Positions 1 through 6,512 of a stretch of 7,647 nt of DNA are shown here, in pieces. Every line of letters begins with the position of its first letter. Position 1 is the stretch's first letter. The position numbers and the translations under genes are program-made. The stretch is from contig CAMPAF010000138.1 in assembly GCA_946631535.1 (NCBI GenBank), positions 1 through 7,647 of the forward strand. Direction: 5' to 3'. This DNA is from an uncultured Verrucomicrobiota bacterium (GTDB lineage: Bacteria > Verrucomicrobiota > Kiritimatiellia > RFP12 > UBA1067). The notes under the pieces were generated by a model, which saw nothing but the letters and a program-made list of their open reading frames with translations, ran no database searches and was not told the DNA's origin.

Positions 1-2607
1 GAGGTTGAGTCCGAATCCGCCTGCCTTGAGCGAGAGGATGAAGGCGTTCGGCTCCTTGTCGGCGTTGAAGGCCGCGATCTCGGTCTCGCGCTGCGCGGGC
101 GAAAGGCTGCCGTGCAGGAACGGGTAGTTGCGGCCGAACTCCTCGCGCAGGTGGTCGCGCAGCATGCGGCCCACCTTGGCGTACTGCGTGAAGATGAGGC
201 ACGACTCCTCGTTCGCGAAGATGTCGGCCAGCAGGTCGTCGAGGCGCGCGAGCTTGCCGTCGCCGTCGCAGACCAGCTTCAGCTCGGTGAGAAGCGCGAG
301 CATGCGTCCGCGCGTGGGCTCGCCTCCGTCGGCGGCGACGTCCGCGCGGTATGCGGCTAGCGCGTCCTCGTACCTCCGCCGCTGGGCGGCGGAGAGTTGG
401 CAGTACTCGCGTATCTCGCGTTTCGCTCCCAGTTCGGCGGCGATGCCCGGATCCGTCTTCAGGCGGCGCAGCATGAACGGCTCGAGGATGCGCTTCAGGC
501 GGTCTGTCGCGCCGCTTCGCGCATCCTCGCGTATGGCGCGCGTGAAAGTCTGCTCGAAATCCTTTCGCTCGCCGAGGAGGCCGGGATTCAGGAACTCCTC
601 GAGCGACCAGAGGTCGTTCGGGCTGTTCTCGATCGGCGTGCCCGTTAGCGCGACCTTTGCCGGCACCTCGAGCGCGCGCGCGGCGCGCGCCGCCTGCGTG
701 TCCGCGTTCTTGATCGTCTGCGCCTCGTCCAGCACGAGCGCTCCGAACTTCGCTTCGGAGAACAGGCGGAAGTCCTTGACGAGGAGCGAGTATCCCGTCA
801 CCACCACGTCCGCCTTCGCGCAGGCGCGCTGGAACGATCCGCCCTGGAAACGGTCTGTGCCCTGGTGCAGCAGCACCTTCAGGCCTGGCGCGAACTTCCT
901 GAACTCCCTCACCCAGTTGGCGGTTACGCTCACTGGCGCGACGACCAGGGCTGGTTTGATTGTGGGATTGTGGGATTGGGAGATTGGATAAGCCTGTTCG
1001 CGCAGGTGGAGTATGAAGGCGATGACCTGGACCGTCTTGCCGAGGCCCATGTCGTCTGCGAGGCATGGGCCGAAGCCCCACTTTGCGAGGAACGCGAGCC
1101 AGGAGAAGCCGCGCTGCTGGTAGTCGCGCAGCGTGCCGCGCAGGCCGGGCGGGGGCGGCAGCAGCGCGAACCGCTGGTCGCCGCGCAGCTCGTTGATGAG
1201 GCCGCGAAGCCAGCCGTGCGCCTTCACCTCTTCGATGCGCAGGCGTCCGAGGCGACCGAGGCCGAGCGCGAAAGACACGGCCTCGCGGACGGACAGCTTC
1301 TTCGCCTTCGTGGCGCGGAGCGCGCGCAACGCCTCGCGCAGCATGTTGCGGTCGACCTCTATCCACCTGTCGCGGAAGAACACGAGCGGAGACCCTTGGT
1401 CCAGCAGGAACTCGATCTCCTGCTCCGAGACCGTCTCGCCGTCCACGCGGATGGTCAGCTTCGCCGGAATGGGCGCACGGACAGGCGCGAGCGCGTCAGA
1501 GGCGATCTCGGCATCGCCCAGCTCGGCGGCGGCGGACACGTGTTCGCCCACGACGCCGTCTGGCAGCACCACCGAATAGCCGGCGGATGCGAGGGTGACC
1601 GCTCCTGTCTGCAGGAACGTTTCCGCCTCTGCGCGCGTGAGGTCTAGGACGCCGCCGCGCAGGTTGCGGAGCGGCGGATAGACTGTGGCGGCCTGCCCGA
1701 GCGAGACTAGCCCGAGACGCGTGGCGGGAGGGGCGGCGAGCGTCAGTTGCCATGGGGCGTCTTCGGATGAGGAAGGCTCGAGCGTGAAGGTGAGGGCGGC
1801 GCGGTCGGCGGCGGAGACGACGAGCGGCGCGCGCCATGTTTTCAGCTGGCGCATCAGGTCGCGCGCGTCTTCGGCGTCAGGCCAATGGAGGAGCCCCGAG
1901 TCGCTGCGCAAGGCGGCGAGCCAGGCGTCGTGTACGGTCTCGTGCCTGCCGGTGTCGCTTTCCAGCGGCGTTCTGCCCGCGCGGCGCGCGAGGGCGTCGA
2001 GGAGGTGGCATTTGAGGTCGTGGAGGTCCTTAAGGTCTTTAAGGACTTTAGTGTCTTTAGGGTTCTTAAGGTCTTTAGGGTTCTTAAGGTCTTTAGGGTT
2101 CTTAAGGTCTTTAGGGTCATTAAGGTCTTTAGGGTCCTTAAGGTCTTTAGGGTCATTAAGGTCTTTAAGGACTTTAGTGTCTTTAAGGTCGTTGATGGGA
2201 CGCCAGACGGCGTGGAAGCCGTCGGGCCGTTCCTCGAGGTCGGGCAGGAACTGGCCGGCGGCGACCGTGCGTGCGGCGGCGCGGAACGTCTCCGCCAGCT
2301 GGAGGATGTCGTCGCCGAGGAAGATGCCGCGCTTGAACTTGCGGCCGCGCACGTCGGAGAGGAACATCAGGAGGTTGCGCGTGGAAGTGGCGACGCGGCC
2401 ATCGCCGGTCGGTTCCGCCTCGTTCGTGAACCAGACGACCGACTGCACCGCCTCGAGAAGCAAACTGGGAGGGTCGCAACTTGTTGCGACCGCGCCACTG
2501 CCGGCGGACGCAACAAGTTGCGTCCCTCCCGCTTTTGGCGGCGACGGCGCGTCGGCGCGAAAGGCGGCCTGTCCTGTCTCGTCGATGTCGAGGTGGAGTA
2601 GGATCAT
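1..2607 (-). CDS. SNF2/SWI2-family helicase-like ATPase (3' end cut by window edge)
   Basis: This superfamily 2 DNA translocase probably remodels protein-DNA complexes in the cytoplasm, using ATP. The frame is open from ATG at 2607 to base 1, giving 869 codons with no stop. ATPase lobe 1 starts after about residue 490 (LRDYQQRGFSWL). Motif I is DDMGLGKT at 518-525 (K524), followed by VVAPVSVTANW (Ia), DEAQ at 627-630 (motif II) and LTGTPIENS (III). Lobe 2 shows CLIFTQY, FLHGS and finally AGGFGLNL (motif V); motif VI lies beyond the edge. The roughly 490-residue N-terminal part is not recognised in detail and resembles the accessory region of bacterial SNF2 proteins. ATG is chosen because it overlaps the rpe stop (ATGA), implying co-transcription and coupling; no strong ribosome site is seen. 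Oddly, it carries three in-frame repeat insertions (residues about 26-47, 139-194 and 541-551). Family assignment is firm; biological role is unknown. Confidence 0.95.
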   Translation of the reverse strand, partial: MILLHLDIDETGQAAFRADAPSPPKAGGTQLVASAGSGAVATSCDPPSLLLEAVQSVVWFTNEAEPTGDGRVATSTRNLLMFLSDVRGRKFKRGIFLGDDILQLAETFRAAARTVAAGQFLPDLEERPDGFHAVWRPINDLKDTKVLKDLNDPKDLKDPKDLNDPKDLKNPKDLKNPKDLKNPKDTKVLKDLKDLHDLKCHLLDALARRAGRTPLESDTGRHETVHDAWLAALRSDSGLLHWPDAEDARDLMRQLKTWRAPLVVSAADRAALTFTLEPSSSEDAPWQLTLAAPPATRLGLVSLGQAATVYPPLRNLRGGVLDLTRAEAETFLQTGAVTLASAGYSVVLPDGVVGEHVSAAAELGDAEIASDALAPVRAPIPAKLTIRVDGETVSEQEIEFLLDQGSPLVFFRDRWIEVDRNMLREALRALRATKAKKLSVREAVSFALGLGRLGRLRIEEVKAHGWLRGLINELRGDQRFALLPPPPGLRGTLRDYQQRGFSWLAFLAKWGFGPCLADDMGLGKTVQVIAFILHLREQAYPISQSHNPTIKPALVVAPVSVTANWVREFRKFAPGLKVLLHQGTDRFQGGSFQRACAKADVVVTGYSLLVKDFRLFSEAKFGALVLDEAQTIKNADTQAARAARALEVPAKVALTGTPIENSPNDLWSLEEFLNPGLLGERKDFEQTFTRAIREDARSGATDRLKRILEPFMLRRLKTDPGIAAELGAKREIREYCQLSAAQRRRYEDALAAYRADVAADGGEPTRGRMLALLTELKLVCDGDGKLARLDDLLADIFANEESCLIFTQYAKVGRMLRDHLREEFGRNYPFLHGSLSPAQRETEIAAFNADKEPNAFILSLKAGGFGLNL
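958..985. repeat. Short octamer-type repeat inside the SNF2 ATPase domain
   Basis: Two TGTGGGAT copies, one degenerate TGGGAGAT and a partial unit follow GAT. On the coding strand this gives PISQSHNPTIK (residues 541-551), between motif I (518-525) and motif Ia (VVAPVSVTANW). Codons here are unusually AT-rich for the gene (CAA, AAT, ACA, AAA). It looks like a small in-frame low-complexity insertion. Confidence 0.7.
2034..2195. repeat. Nine-unit 18-bp tandem array inside the SNF2 gene
   Basis: The plus-strand unit is GGTCTTTAGGGTTCTTAA, with variants TCATTAA and TCCTTAA. Copies start every 18 bases from 2034 to 2178. The outer copies differ, and a perfect 30-base direct repeat (2030-2059 and 2156-2185, exactly seven periods apart) brackets the array. 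On the coding strand it encodes hexads such as PKDLKN, PKDLND and LKDTKV over residues about 139-194. The array is AT-rich inside a GC-rich gene, and the period keeps the reading frame. There are no spacers, so it is not CRISPR. Confidence 0.95.
2467..2530. repeat. 64-bp nested palindrome (REP/MITE-like) inside the SNF2 gene
   Basis: Outer arms GGGAGGG (2467-2473) and CCCTCCC (2524-2530) are inverted repeats. Inside them are two 18-base palindromes, GTCGCAAC-TT-GTTGCGAC (2473-2490) and GACGCAAC-AA-GTTGCGTC (2507-2524). Each folds on itself and also pairs with the other. The 16-base centre is GC-rich. The element lies in frame near the N-terminus (residues about 26-47) and contains no stop in the coding frame. 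No clear target-site duplication is seen. It resembles paired REP (BIME-like) units, but no family is recognised. Confidence 0.85.
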
Positions 2608-3269
2608 GGGCTGTTGAATGCGGCGGCGCCGTCCTTGCGGAGCGCGGCGACGGCGGCGGCCATGTCGGACTGCTTGAAGAGGTAGCTGCCGGCGACGAGC
2701 TGGTTGGCGCCGGCCTTCGCGGCGAGGAGAGCGGTCTCGTCGTTGATGCCACCGTCCACCATGATGTCGATGTCTGGAGCGCGGCGGCGGATGGGGGATA
2801 TCTTCGGGAGGCAGTCGGAGATGAAGGACTGTCCGCCGTAGCCGGGGTGGACGGTCATGACGAGCACCTCGTCGCAGAGGCCGAGGTAGGGGAACACGGC
2901 CTCGGCGGGCGTCTCGGGATTGAGCGCGATGGCGGCGCGGAGGCCGAGCGCGCGGATGCGTGGAAGCTCGGCGTGGAGGTCGCAGTCGGACTCCACATGG
3001 ATCTGGATCGTCTGCGCGCCGGCGGCGGCAAATGGCTCTAGGTAGAGGTCGGGGCGAGTGAGCATCAGGTGGACGTGGCGGAAGAAGCCGGGGGCGACGC
3101 GGCGGCAGAGCGCGACGATGTCGGGCCCGAAGGAGAGGTTCGGCACGAAGTGGGCGTCCATGATGTCGATGTGCAGGGCGTCAGCGCCGGACGCCTCGGC
3201 GCGGCGGATCTCATCGGCGAGCGAACCGTAGTCCGCCGCCAGGAGCGAGGGAAGAATCTGGAAAACCAT
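2604..3269 (-). CDS. rpe: Ribulose-phosphate 3-epimerase
   Basis: It interconverts D-ribulose 5-phosphate and D-xylulose 5-phosphate in the non-oxidative pentose phosphate pathway, as a cytoplasmic TIM-barrel metalloenzyme. The 221-aa product has the normal family length. Visible motifs are LPSLLAAD (S8), HIDIMDAHFVPN (metal/catalytic H33 and D35), HVHLML (H67), VHPGYGGQSF (H141), VDGGIN (catalytic D172) and the phosphate-binding VAGSYLF near the C-terminus. The start at 3269 is chosen because the family begins about here (MVFQILPSLL) and a TATACT -10 lies six bases upstream; the frame stays open to 3410, but that extension would cross the promoter and the divergent gene. Its TGA overlaps the ATG of the SNF2 ATPase, so the two probably form an operon. 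Allulose-6-phosphate epimerase is a related alternative, but the length and motifs fit rpe. Confidence 0.96.
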   Translation of the reverse strand: MVFQILPSLLAADYGSLADEIRRAEASGADALHIDIMDAHFVPNLSFGPDIVALCRRVAPGFFRHVHLMLTRPDLYLEPFAAAGAQTIQIHVESDCDLHAELPRIRALGLRAAIALNPETPAEAVFPYLGLCDEVLVMTVHPGYGGQSFISDCLPKISPIRRRAPDIDIMVDGGINDETALLAAKAGANQLVAGSYLFKQSDMAAAVAALRKDGAAAFNSP

Positions 3270-3275
3270 GCGGTC

Positions 3276-3284
3276 AGTATAGCA
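3276..3284 (-). promoter_or_regulatory. Extended -10 promoter of rpe-SNF2 operon
   Basis: On the minus strand this reads TGCTATACT, a -10 hexamer (3276-3281) with the TG of an extended -10. Exactly six bases (GACCGC) separate it from the rpe ATG, so the predicted +1 is the A of ATG. A poor -35 match (TTACAC, 18-base spacer) may exist. The position and the likeness to four other promoters in the window support the call. Confidence 0.7.
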
Positions 3285-3294
3285 CAACTCGCGC

Positions 3295-3308
3295 TGGTTG
3301 TGTAACCA
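3295..3308. promoter_or_regulatory. Small inverted repeat between divergent promoters
   Basis: TGGTT-GTGT-AACCA is a 5-bp perfect inverted repeat with a four-base centre. It lies in the 80-bp region between rpe and the zinc-site gene, where the rpe -35 region would be. It could be an operator for one or both promoters, but so short a palindrome can occur by chance. Confidence 0.25.
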
Positions 3309-3334
3309 TGGGTTTCGCCACGGAGGGCAAGTTA

Positions 3335-3343
3335 TGGTATAAT
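3335..3343 (+). promoter_or_regulatory. Extended -10 promoter of zinc-site gene and hisD
   Basis: TGGTATAAT, with the hexamer TATAAT at 3338-3343, is followed by six bases (CTTCGC) and then ATG at 3350. No -35 match is visible at 16-18 bases upstream. The predicted +1 coincides with the A of ATG, giving a leaderless mRNA. It is oriented away from the rpe promoter. Confidence 0.75.
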
Positions 3344-3349
3344 CTTCGC

Positions 3350-3889
3350 ATGTCGCAAGAATGGAACATAAGGTCGCGAGGGCATATCTGCTCGATATGC
3401 GAGAAGCCACTCGTCGACAAGGCGCCGGTCGTCTCGGTTCTGAAGGAGCTGCCGGACGGCTACGAGCGCATGGACTGCCATCCCGAGTGCTGGAATGCCG
3501 CGCAGCGGGACTGGGAGCCGTTTAGCCAGTGGGAGGGCGTCTATGCCGCGCCCCCGCCGCCGGACGCCAAGAAGGAACCGCTGAAGAAGGAGACCGCTGA
3601 CGAGCTGCTGCGCCACCTGATCACGCTGGACGACCCGGCGATGAAGAACGTCGTGTACGTGCTCGCCGTGATGCTGGAGCGTTCGAAGATCCTCGTCGAG
3701 CGCGACGCGCACGAGCAGGCAGACCACACGATCATCCGCATCTACGAGCATCGCAGGACGGGCGAATCTTTCGTCGTGCTCGATCCTCGTCTGCGCCTGG
3801 AGAACCTGGCGGAGGTGCAGCAGCAGGTCGTTGCGCTCCTTTCCGGCACGAAGACGCTGGGCGAGGTTTCGTCGGAGGAAAGCAAATGA
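3350..3889 (+). CDS. Conserved-looking hypothetical protein with CxxC/CHxxC putative zinc site
   Basis: I do not recognise a named family for this 179-aa soluble protein. Its N-terminal 50 residues contain C14-x2-C17 and C43-H44-x2-C47 in a setting (HICSICEKPL ... DCHPECW) that looks like a treble-clef or zinc-ribbon metal site. A proline/lysine linker (PPPPDAKKEPLKKE, about residues 66-79) leads to a C-terminal alpha/beta-looking region with a conserved-looking EHRRTGESFVVLDPR stretch. There is no signal peptide or membrane segment. The start at 3350 is chosen because TATAAT lies six bases upstream; the frame also has an ATG at 3308, but that would place the promoter inside the gene. The stop overlaps the hisD ATG (ATGA), so it is the first gene of a two-gene transcript. 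Whether it has any link to histidine synthesis is unknown. Confidence 0.85.
   Translation: MSQEWNIRSRGHICSICEKPLVDKAPVVSVLKELPDGYERMDCHPECWNAAQRDWEPFSQWEGVYAAPPPPDAKKEPLKKETADELLRHLITLDDPAMKNVVYVLAVMLERSKILVERDAHEQADHTIIRIYEHRRTGESFVVLDPRLRLENLAEVQQQVVALLSGTKTLGEVSSEESK
3874..3878 (+). promoter_or_regulatory. Shine-Dalgarno site for hisD
   Basis: GGAGG lies seven bases before the hisD ATG at 3886, within the last codons of the upstream gene. This strong anti-SD match supports the chosen hisD start. It contrasts with the promoter-proximal genes here, which have no room for such a site. Confidence 0.8.
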
Positions 3890-5193
3890 TCAAGATAGTC
3901 GACTGGTCCGTGGCGAAGCCACAAAGCAAGGTTGTCACGCGTTTCCTGCAGCGGAGCGCGTTCCCCGAAGAGGCCGAGAAGGCCGCGGCCGAGGTGCTGG
4001 CCGCCATACGCGCTGAGGGCGACGTGGCCGTGGCGCGGTACGTGGCGAAGTTCGAGGGCGCGAAGCTCTCGCCGAAGCGGTTTCGCGTGACTGACGCGGA
4101 GCTGTCCGCCGCCGAGGCGCAGGTGCCGCCCGCGCTGAAGCGCGCGGTGAAGGACGCCCATGCGCGCGTGATGCGCTTCTCGAAGGCGTCTCTGCGCGCG
4201 CCGTGGACGATGAAGACGCCGAAGGGCGGTACGGCAGGCGAGTTCTATTCGCCGATGGACCGCGTTGGCGTGTACGTGCCGGGCGGCACCGCGCCGCTCG
4301 CATCCACGAGCGTGATGACCGTTACGCTCGCGAAGGCCGCCGGCGTCAGGGAGATCGTGGCATGCACGCCGGCCGGGCCCACTGGCACGCCGAATCCGGT
4401 GCTGCTGTATGCGCTCAAGCTGGCTGGCGCCACGGAGGTGTACCGCGTGGGCGGCATCCAGGCGATCGGGCTGATGGCGTTCGGGACGAAGACGGTGCGC
4501 AAGGTCCAGAAGATCGTCGGCCCGGGCAACGCCTACGTCACGGCGGCGAAGCGCCAGGTGTACGGCTACGTGGGCATCGACCAGGTGGCCGGTCCGAGCG
4601 AGATCGCTGTGCTGGCGGACGGCACGGTGCCCGCAGCGTGGGTGGCGGCCGATCTCCTTAGCCAGGCCGAGCACGGCAGCGGCTGGGAGAAGAGCCTGCT
4701 CGTCACGCAGTCGAAGGACTTCGCCGAGGAGGTGAAGCGTGCGCTCTTTGAGCAGACCGCCACGCTGTCCCGCAAGGCGCTCATCCAGCGTGTAATCGAC
4801 CGCGACGGCATCCTCTTCGCCGTCACGCCAACCGTGGATGAGGGGCTCGAGCTCGTGAACCGCTTCGCGCCGGAGCACTTCGAGATCATGTGCAAGGACG
4901 CGACAAGGCTGATGAAGGGCGTGCGCAGCGCTGGCGCGGTGTTCGCCGGCGCATGGACGCCGGAATCGGCCGGCGATTTCGTGGCGGGGCCATCGCACGT
5001 GCTGCCCACGGGCGGCGCCGCGAACATGTTCAACGGCCTCACGCCTGACGACTTCCGCCGCCGCCACAGCTTCGTGGCGTTCACGCGCGGCGACCTCGCC
5101 GAGACGGCGCCGACCATCGCCGCCTTCGCGCAGGTGGAGGGCCTCGACGCGCACGGCCGCGCCGCGTCCATCCGCTTCGACGCGAAACGCTGA
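3886..5193 (+). CDS. hisD: Histidinol dehydrogenase
   Basis: It catalyses the last two steps of histidine biosynthesis, the NAD-dependent four-electron oxidation of L-histidinol to L-histidine, as a zinc-dependent cytoplasmic enzyme. The 435-aa length is typical. Visible signatures are GVYVPGG, IVGPGNAYVTAAKRQVYG, IDQVAGPSEI, LLSQAEHG (zinc ligands Q260 and H263), RFAPEHFE (catalytic E330 and H331), GDFVAGPSHVLPTGG (zinc ligand D364) and EGLDAHGRA (E418 and zinc ligand H423). The full metal and catalytic set known from the E. coli enzyme is therefore present, and it should be active. The start ATG overlaps the upstream TGA and has GGAGG seven bases before it. No other his gene is in the window, so hisD is not part of a compact his operon here. 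The frame ends 35 bases before the next gene. Confidence 0.97.
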   Translation: MIKIVDWSVAKPQSKVVTRFLQRSAFPEEAEKAAAEVLAAIRAEGDVAVARYVAKFEGAKLSPKRFRVTDAELSAAEAQVPPALKRAVKDAHARVMRFSKASLRAPWTMKTPKGGTAGEFYSPMDRVGVYVPGGTAPLASTSVMTVTLAKAAGVREIVACTPAGPTGTPNPVLLYALKLAGATEVYRVGGIQAIGLMAFGTKTVRKVQKIVGPGNAYVTAAKRQVYGYVGIDQVAGPSEIAVLADGTVPAAWVAADLLSQAEHGSGWEKSLLVTQSKDFAEEVKRALFEQTATLSRKALIQRVIDRDGILFAVTPTVDEGLELVNRFAPEHFEIMCKDATRLMKGVRSAGAVFAGAWTPESAGDFVAGPSHVLPTGGAANMFNGLTPDDFRRRHSFVAFTRGDLAETAPTIAAFAQVEGLDAHGRAASIRFDAKR

Positions 5194-5213
5194 AGCCCGC
5201 CGCCGCCAGGATG

Positions 5214-5222
5214 TGCTATAAT
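5214..5222 (+). promoter_or_regulatory. Extended -10 promoter of serine hydrolase
   Basis: TGCTATAAT, with the hexamer at 5217-5222, sits in the 35-base gap after hisD. Six bases (ATCCGC) separate it from ATG at 5229, predicting a leaderless transcript. No -35 match is seen; that region falls within the end of hisD. Confidence 0.75.
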
Positions 5223-5228
5223 ATCCGC

Positions 5229-6443
5229 ATGAAACTCAAACATCTCGTTATGCTGGCGGCGGGCCTGGCGCTCGCCGGTTCCGTGACGGCCGTGCCTGCG
5301 GCGTCCAAGACAACCTACGTGCGCGATGCGCTCCAGAAGTACGTCGCCTCTGGCGAAATGCCTGGCGCGATCAGCATCCTCTACAACAACGGCGTGCAGG
5401 AGACGGCCTGCCTCGGCTATGCCGATGCGGCGGCGAAGCGCCCGATCAAGCTCGATGACCCGTACATGCAATGCTCGCAGACCAAGGGCTTCTGCGGCGT
5501 GACGATCGCCATCCTCGTGGAAGAGGGCAAGCTGAAGCTCGACGATCCCGTCTCGAAGTATCTGCCGGAGTTCGGCAACCTGTGGGTGAAGTCATACGCT
5601 GACGGCGATGCCCAGCTGTTGCGCAAGGCGAAGAATACGCTTACGGTCCGCATGGTGATGAACCACACAGGCGGTTTCCCGTTCGAGCTGCCCAATTTCC
5701 ATGCGATGGGCGGATGGTCTCGCCGTATGCCGCTCAGGAGCGTTGCGGCGACGGCCGCGTCGCAGCCGCTGCTGTTCGAGCCTGGCACGAAGGTGCAGTA
5801 CTCCAACGTTGGCATCGACATCGGCGCGACGGTCGTCGAGGCCATCACCGGCAAGCGGTGGGAGACGTTCCTGAAGGAGCGCGTCCTCGATCCGCTCGGC
5901 ATGTGCAACTCCGGTTTCTGGCCGTCAGACGCGCAGCTGGCGCACCAGGTCGAGATGTACGACGTGAAGGGCGGCGCGCCTGCCAAGCGGCGTTCCGACA
6001 ATCCGTCGATGCAGCGTCCATACGGCGACGACCGCGTGTTCTCCTCCGCGGGCGCGGGCCTGTGGACGACGGCCGAGGACCAGCTCAAGTTCTACACGAT
6101 GCTGATGAACCTTGGCGTTGGCGCGAACGGAGCGCGCATCCTCAAGGCGGAGACGGTGAAGAACCTGCTGGCCGTCTCGTCGCGCCCGAAGGGCATGGGC
6201 GGATATTCGCTCGGGCTGTCGGCTCCCGAGACGGACGGCGAAGACCAGTGGTTCGGCCACGGCGGCGCCTGGGGCACGAACTGCATGGTCAACTGGCACA
6301 AGCGCCAGCTGAAGCTCTGGGCTGTGCAGTTCTGCGGCGGACCGCGTCCGTGGGACAATGACCGTGCGGCTGCCGCGGACAAGTTCTTCCAGACGAAGAT
6401 CGACAACTCTGGTGCCGACGCCTACACGGGTCGCATGAAGTAA
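5229..6443 (+). CDS. Secreted serine hydrolase, beta-lactamase/DD-peptidase (class C) fold
   Basis: This 404-aa protein belongs to the PF00144-type serine hydrolases (AmpC-like beta-lactamases, DD-peptidases, EstB-type esterases). The actual substrate cannot be told from sequence. The catalytic SxxK is S83-Q-T-K86, the second motif YSN is at 191-193 (Y191 in the role of general base), and the KTG-equivalent is HGG at 344-346, as in many esterase or peptidase members. Other family marks are [20 protein letters not shown] and VLDPLGM. The N-terminus (KLKH, then a hydrophobic stretch to about residue 21) looks like a Sec signal peptide, with possible cleavage after VTA (21) or VPA (24); no lipobox cysteine is seen, so a periplasmic location is inferred. 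The start at 5229 is chosen over an in-frame ATG at 5211 because the latter lies on the promoter and would mask the signal peptide. HGG argues against a classical AmpC. Confidence 0.93.
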   Translation: MKLKHLVMLAAGLALAGSVTAVPAASKTTYVRDALQKYVASGEMPGAISILYNNGVQETACLGYADAAAKRPIKLDDPYMQCSQTKGFCGVTIAILVEEGKLKLDDPVSKYLPEFGNLWVKSYADGDAQLLRKAKNTLTVRMVMNHTGGFPFELPNFHAMGGWSRRMPLRSVAATAASQPLLFEPGTKVQYSNVGIDIGATVVEAITGKRWETFLKERVLDPLGMCNSGFWPSDAQLAHQVEMYDVKGGAPAKRRSDNPSMQRPYGDDRVFSSAGAGLWTTAEDQLKFYTMLMNLGVGANGARILKAETVKNLLAVSSRPKGMGGYSLGLSAPETDGEDQWFGHGGAWGTNCMVNWHKRQLKLWAVQFCGGPRPWDNDRAAAADKFFQTKIDNSGADAYTGRMK

Positions 6444-6463
6444 TCCGCACCTGTGCCAATTTT

Positions 6464-6472
6464 TGGTATAAT
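6464..6472 (+). promoter_or_regulatory. Extended -10 promoter of tRNA-Ser
   Basis: TGGTATAAT (hexamer 6467-6472), preceded by a T run, lies between the serine hydrolase stop and the tRNA. The next six bases are GTGCGC, matching the NNNCGC seen at the protein-gene promoters. The predicted +1 is near 6479, giving a 5' leader of about 34 bases that would be removed by RNase P. No clear -35 is visible. Confidence 0.7.
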
Positions 6473-6474
6473 GT

Positions 6475-6500
6475 GCGCCTGTCCGTTCCAGGACGGGCGC
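6475..6500 (+). other. GC-rich 10-bp hairpin before tRNA-Ser
   Basis: GCGCCTGTCC (6475-6484) pairs with GGACGGGCGC (6491-6500) around a six-base loop, with one G-U pair. It is followed by ATGTTCCTTTT, only a weak U-tract. It could end or attenuate transcripts reading through from the serine hydrolase, or fold in the tRNA precursor leader. The predicted tRNA +1 falls within its left arm, so the first role seems more likely. Confidence 0.45.
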
Positions 6501-6512
6501 ATGTTCCTTTTA

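Noticed and set aside
2034..2195. Possible CRISPR array.
   Set aside because: The 18-bp units are directly adjacent with no spacers, are translated in frame, and there are no cas genes.
112..2617. Several long plus-strand open frames (up to about 310 codons) across this region.
   Set aside because: They lie antisense to a continuous minus-strand SNF2 frame with all expected motifs. High GC opens shadow frames, and their products are low-complexity Arg/Ser/Ala-rich or repeat artefacts.
3308..3349. An upstream in-frame ATG that would lengthen the zinc-site protein by 14 residues.
   Set aside because: It would place the TATAAT inside the coding region. The ATG at 3350 has the same promoter spacing as rpe and the serine hydrolase.
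3270..3410. An extended rpe frame starting at 3410.
   Set aside because: The extra 47 residues have no family likeness, and the extension would cross both divergent promoters and the start of the opposite gene.
3742..5154. A 470-codon minus-strand open frame opposite hisD and the end of the zinc-site gene.
   Set aside because: hisD on the plus strand has its full catalytic set. The antisense product is Arg/His/Ala-rich with no family likeness and no promoter.
5211..5228. An upstream in-frame ATG for the serine hydrolase.
   Set aside because: It overlaps the -10 element and adds residues before a well-formed signal peptide.
5229..6443. Antibiotic-resistance class C beta-lactamase.
   Set aside because: The fold and SxxK/YSN motifs fit, but HGG in place of KTG is common in esterases and peptidases of the family; resistance is not supported.
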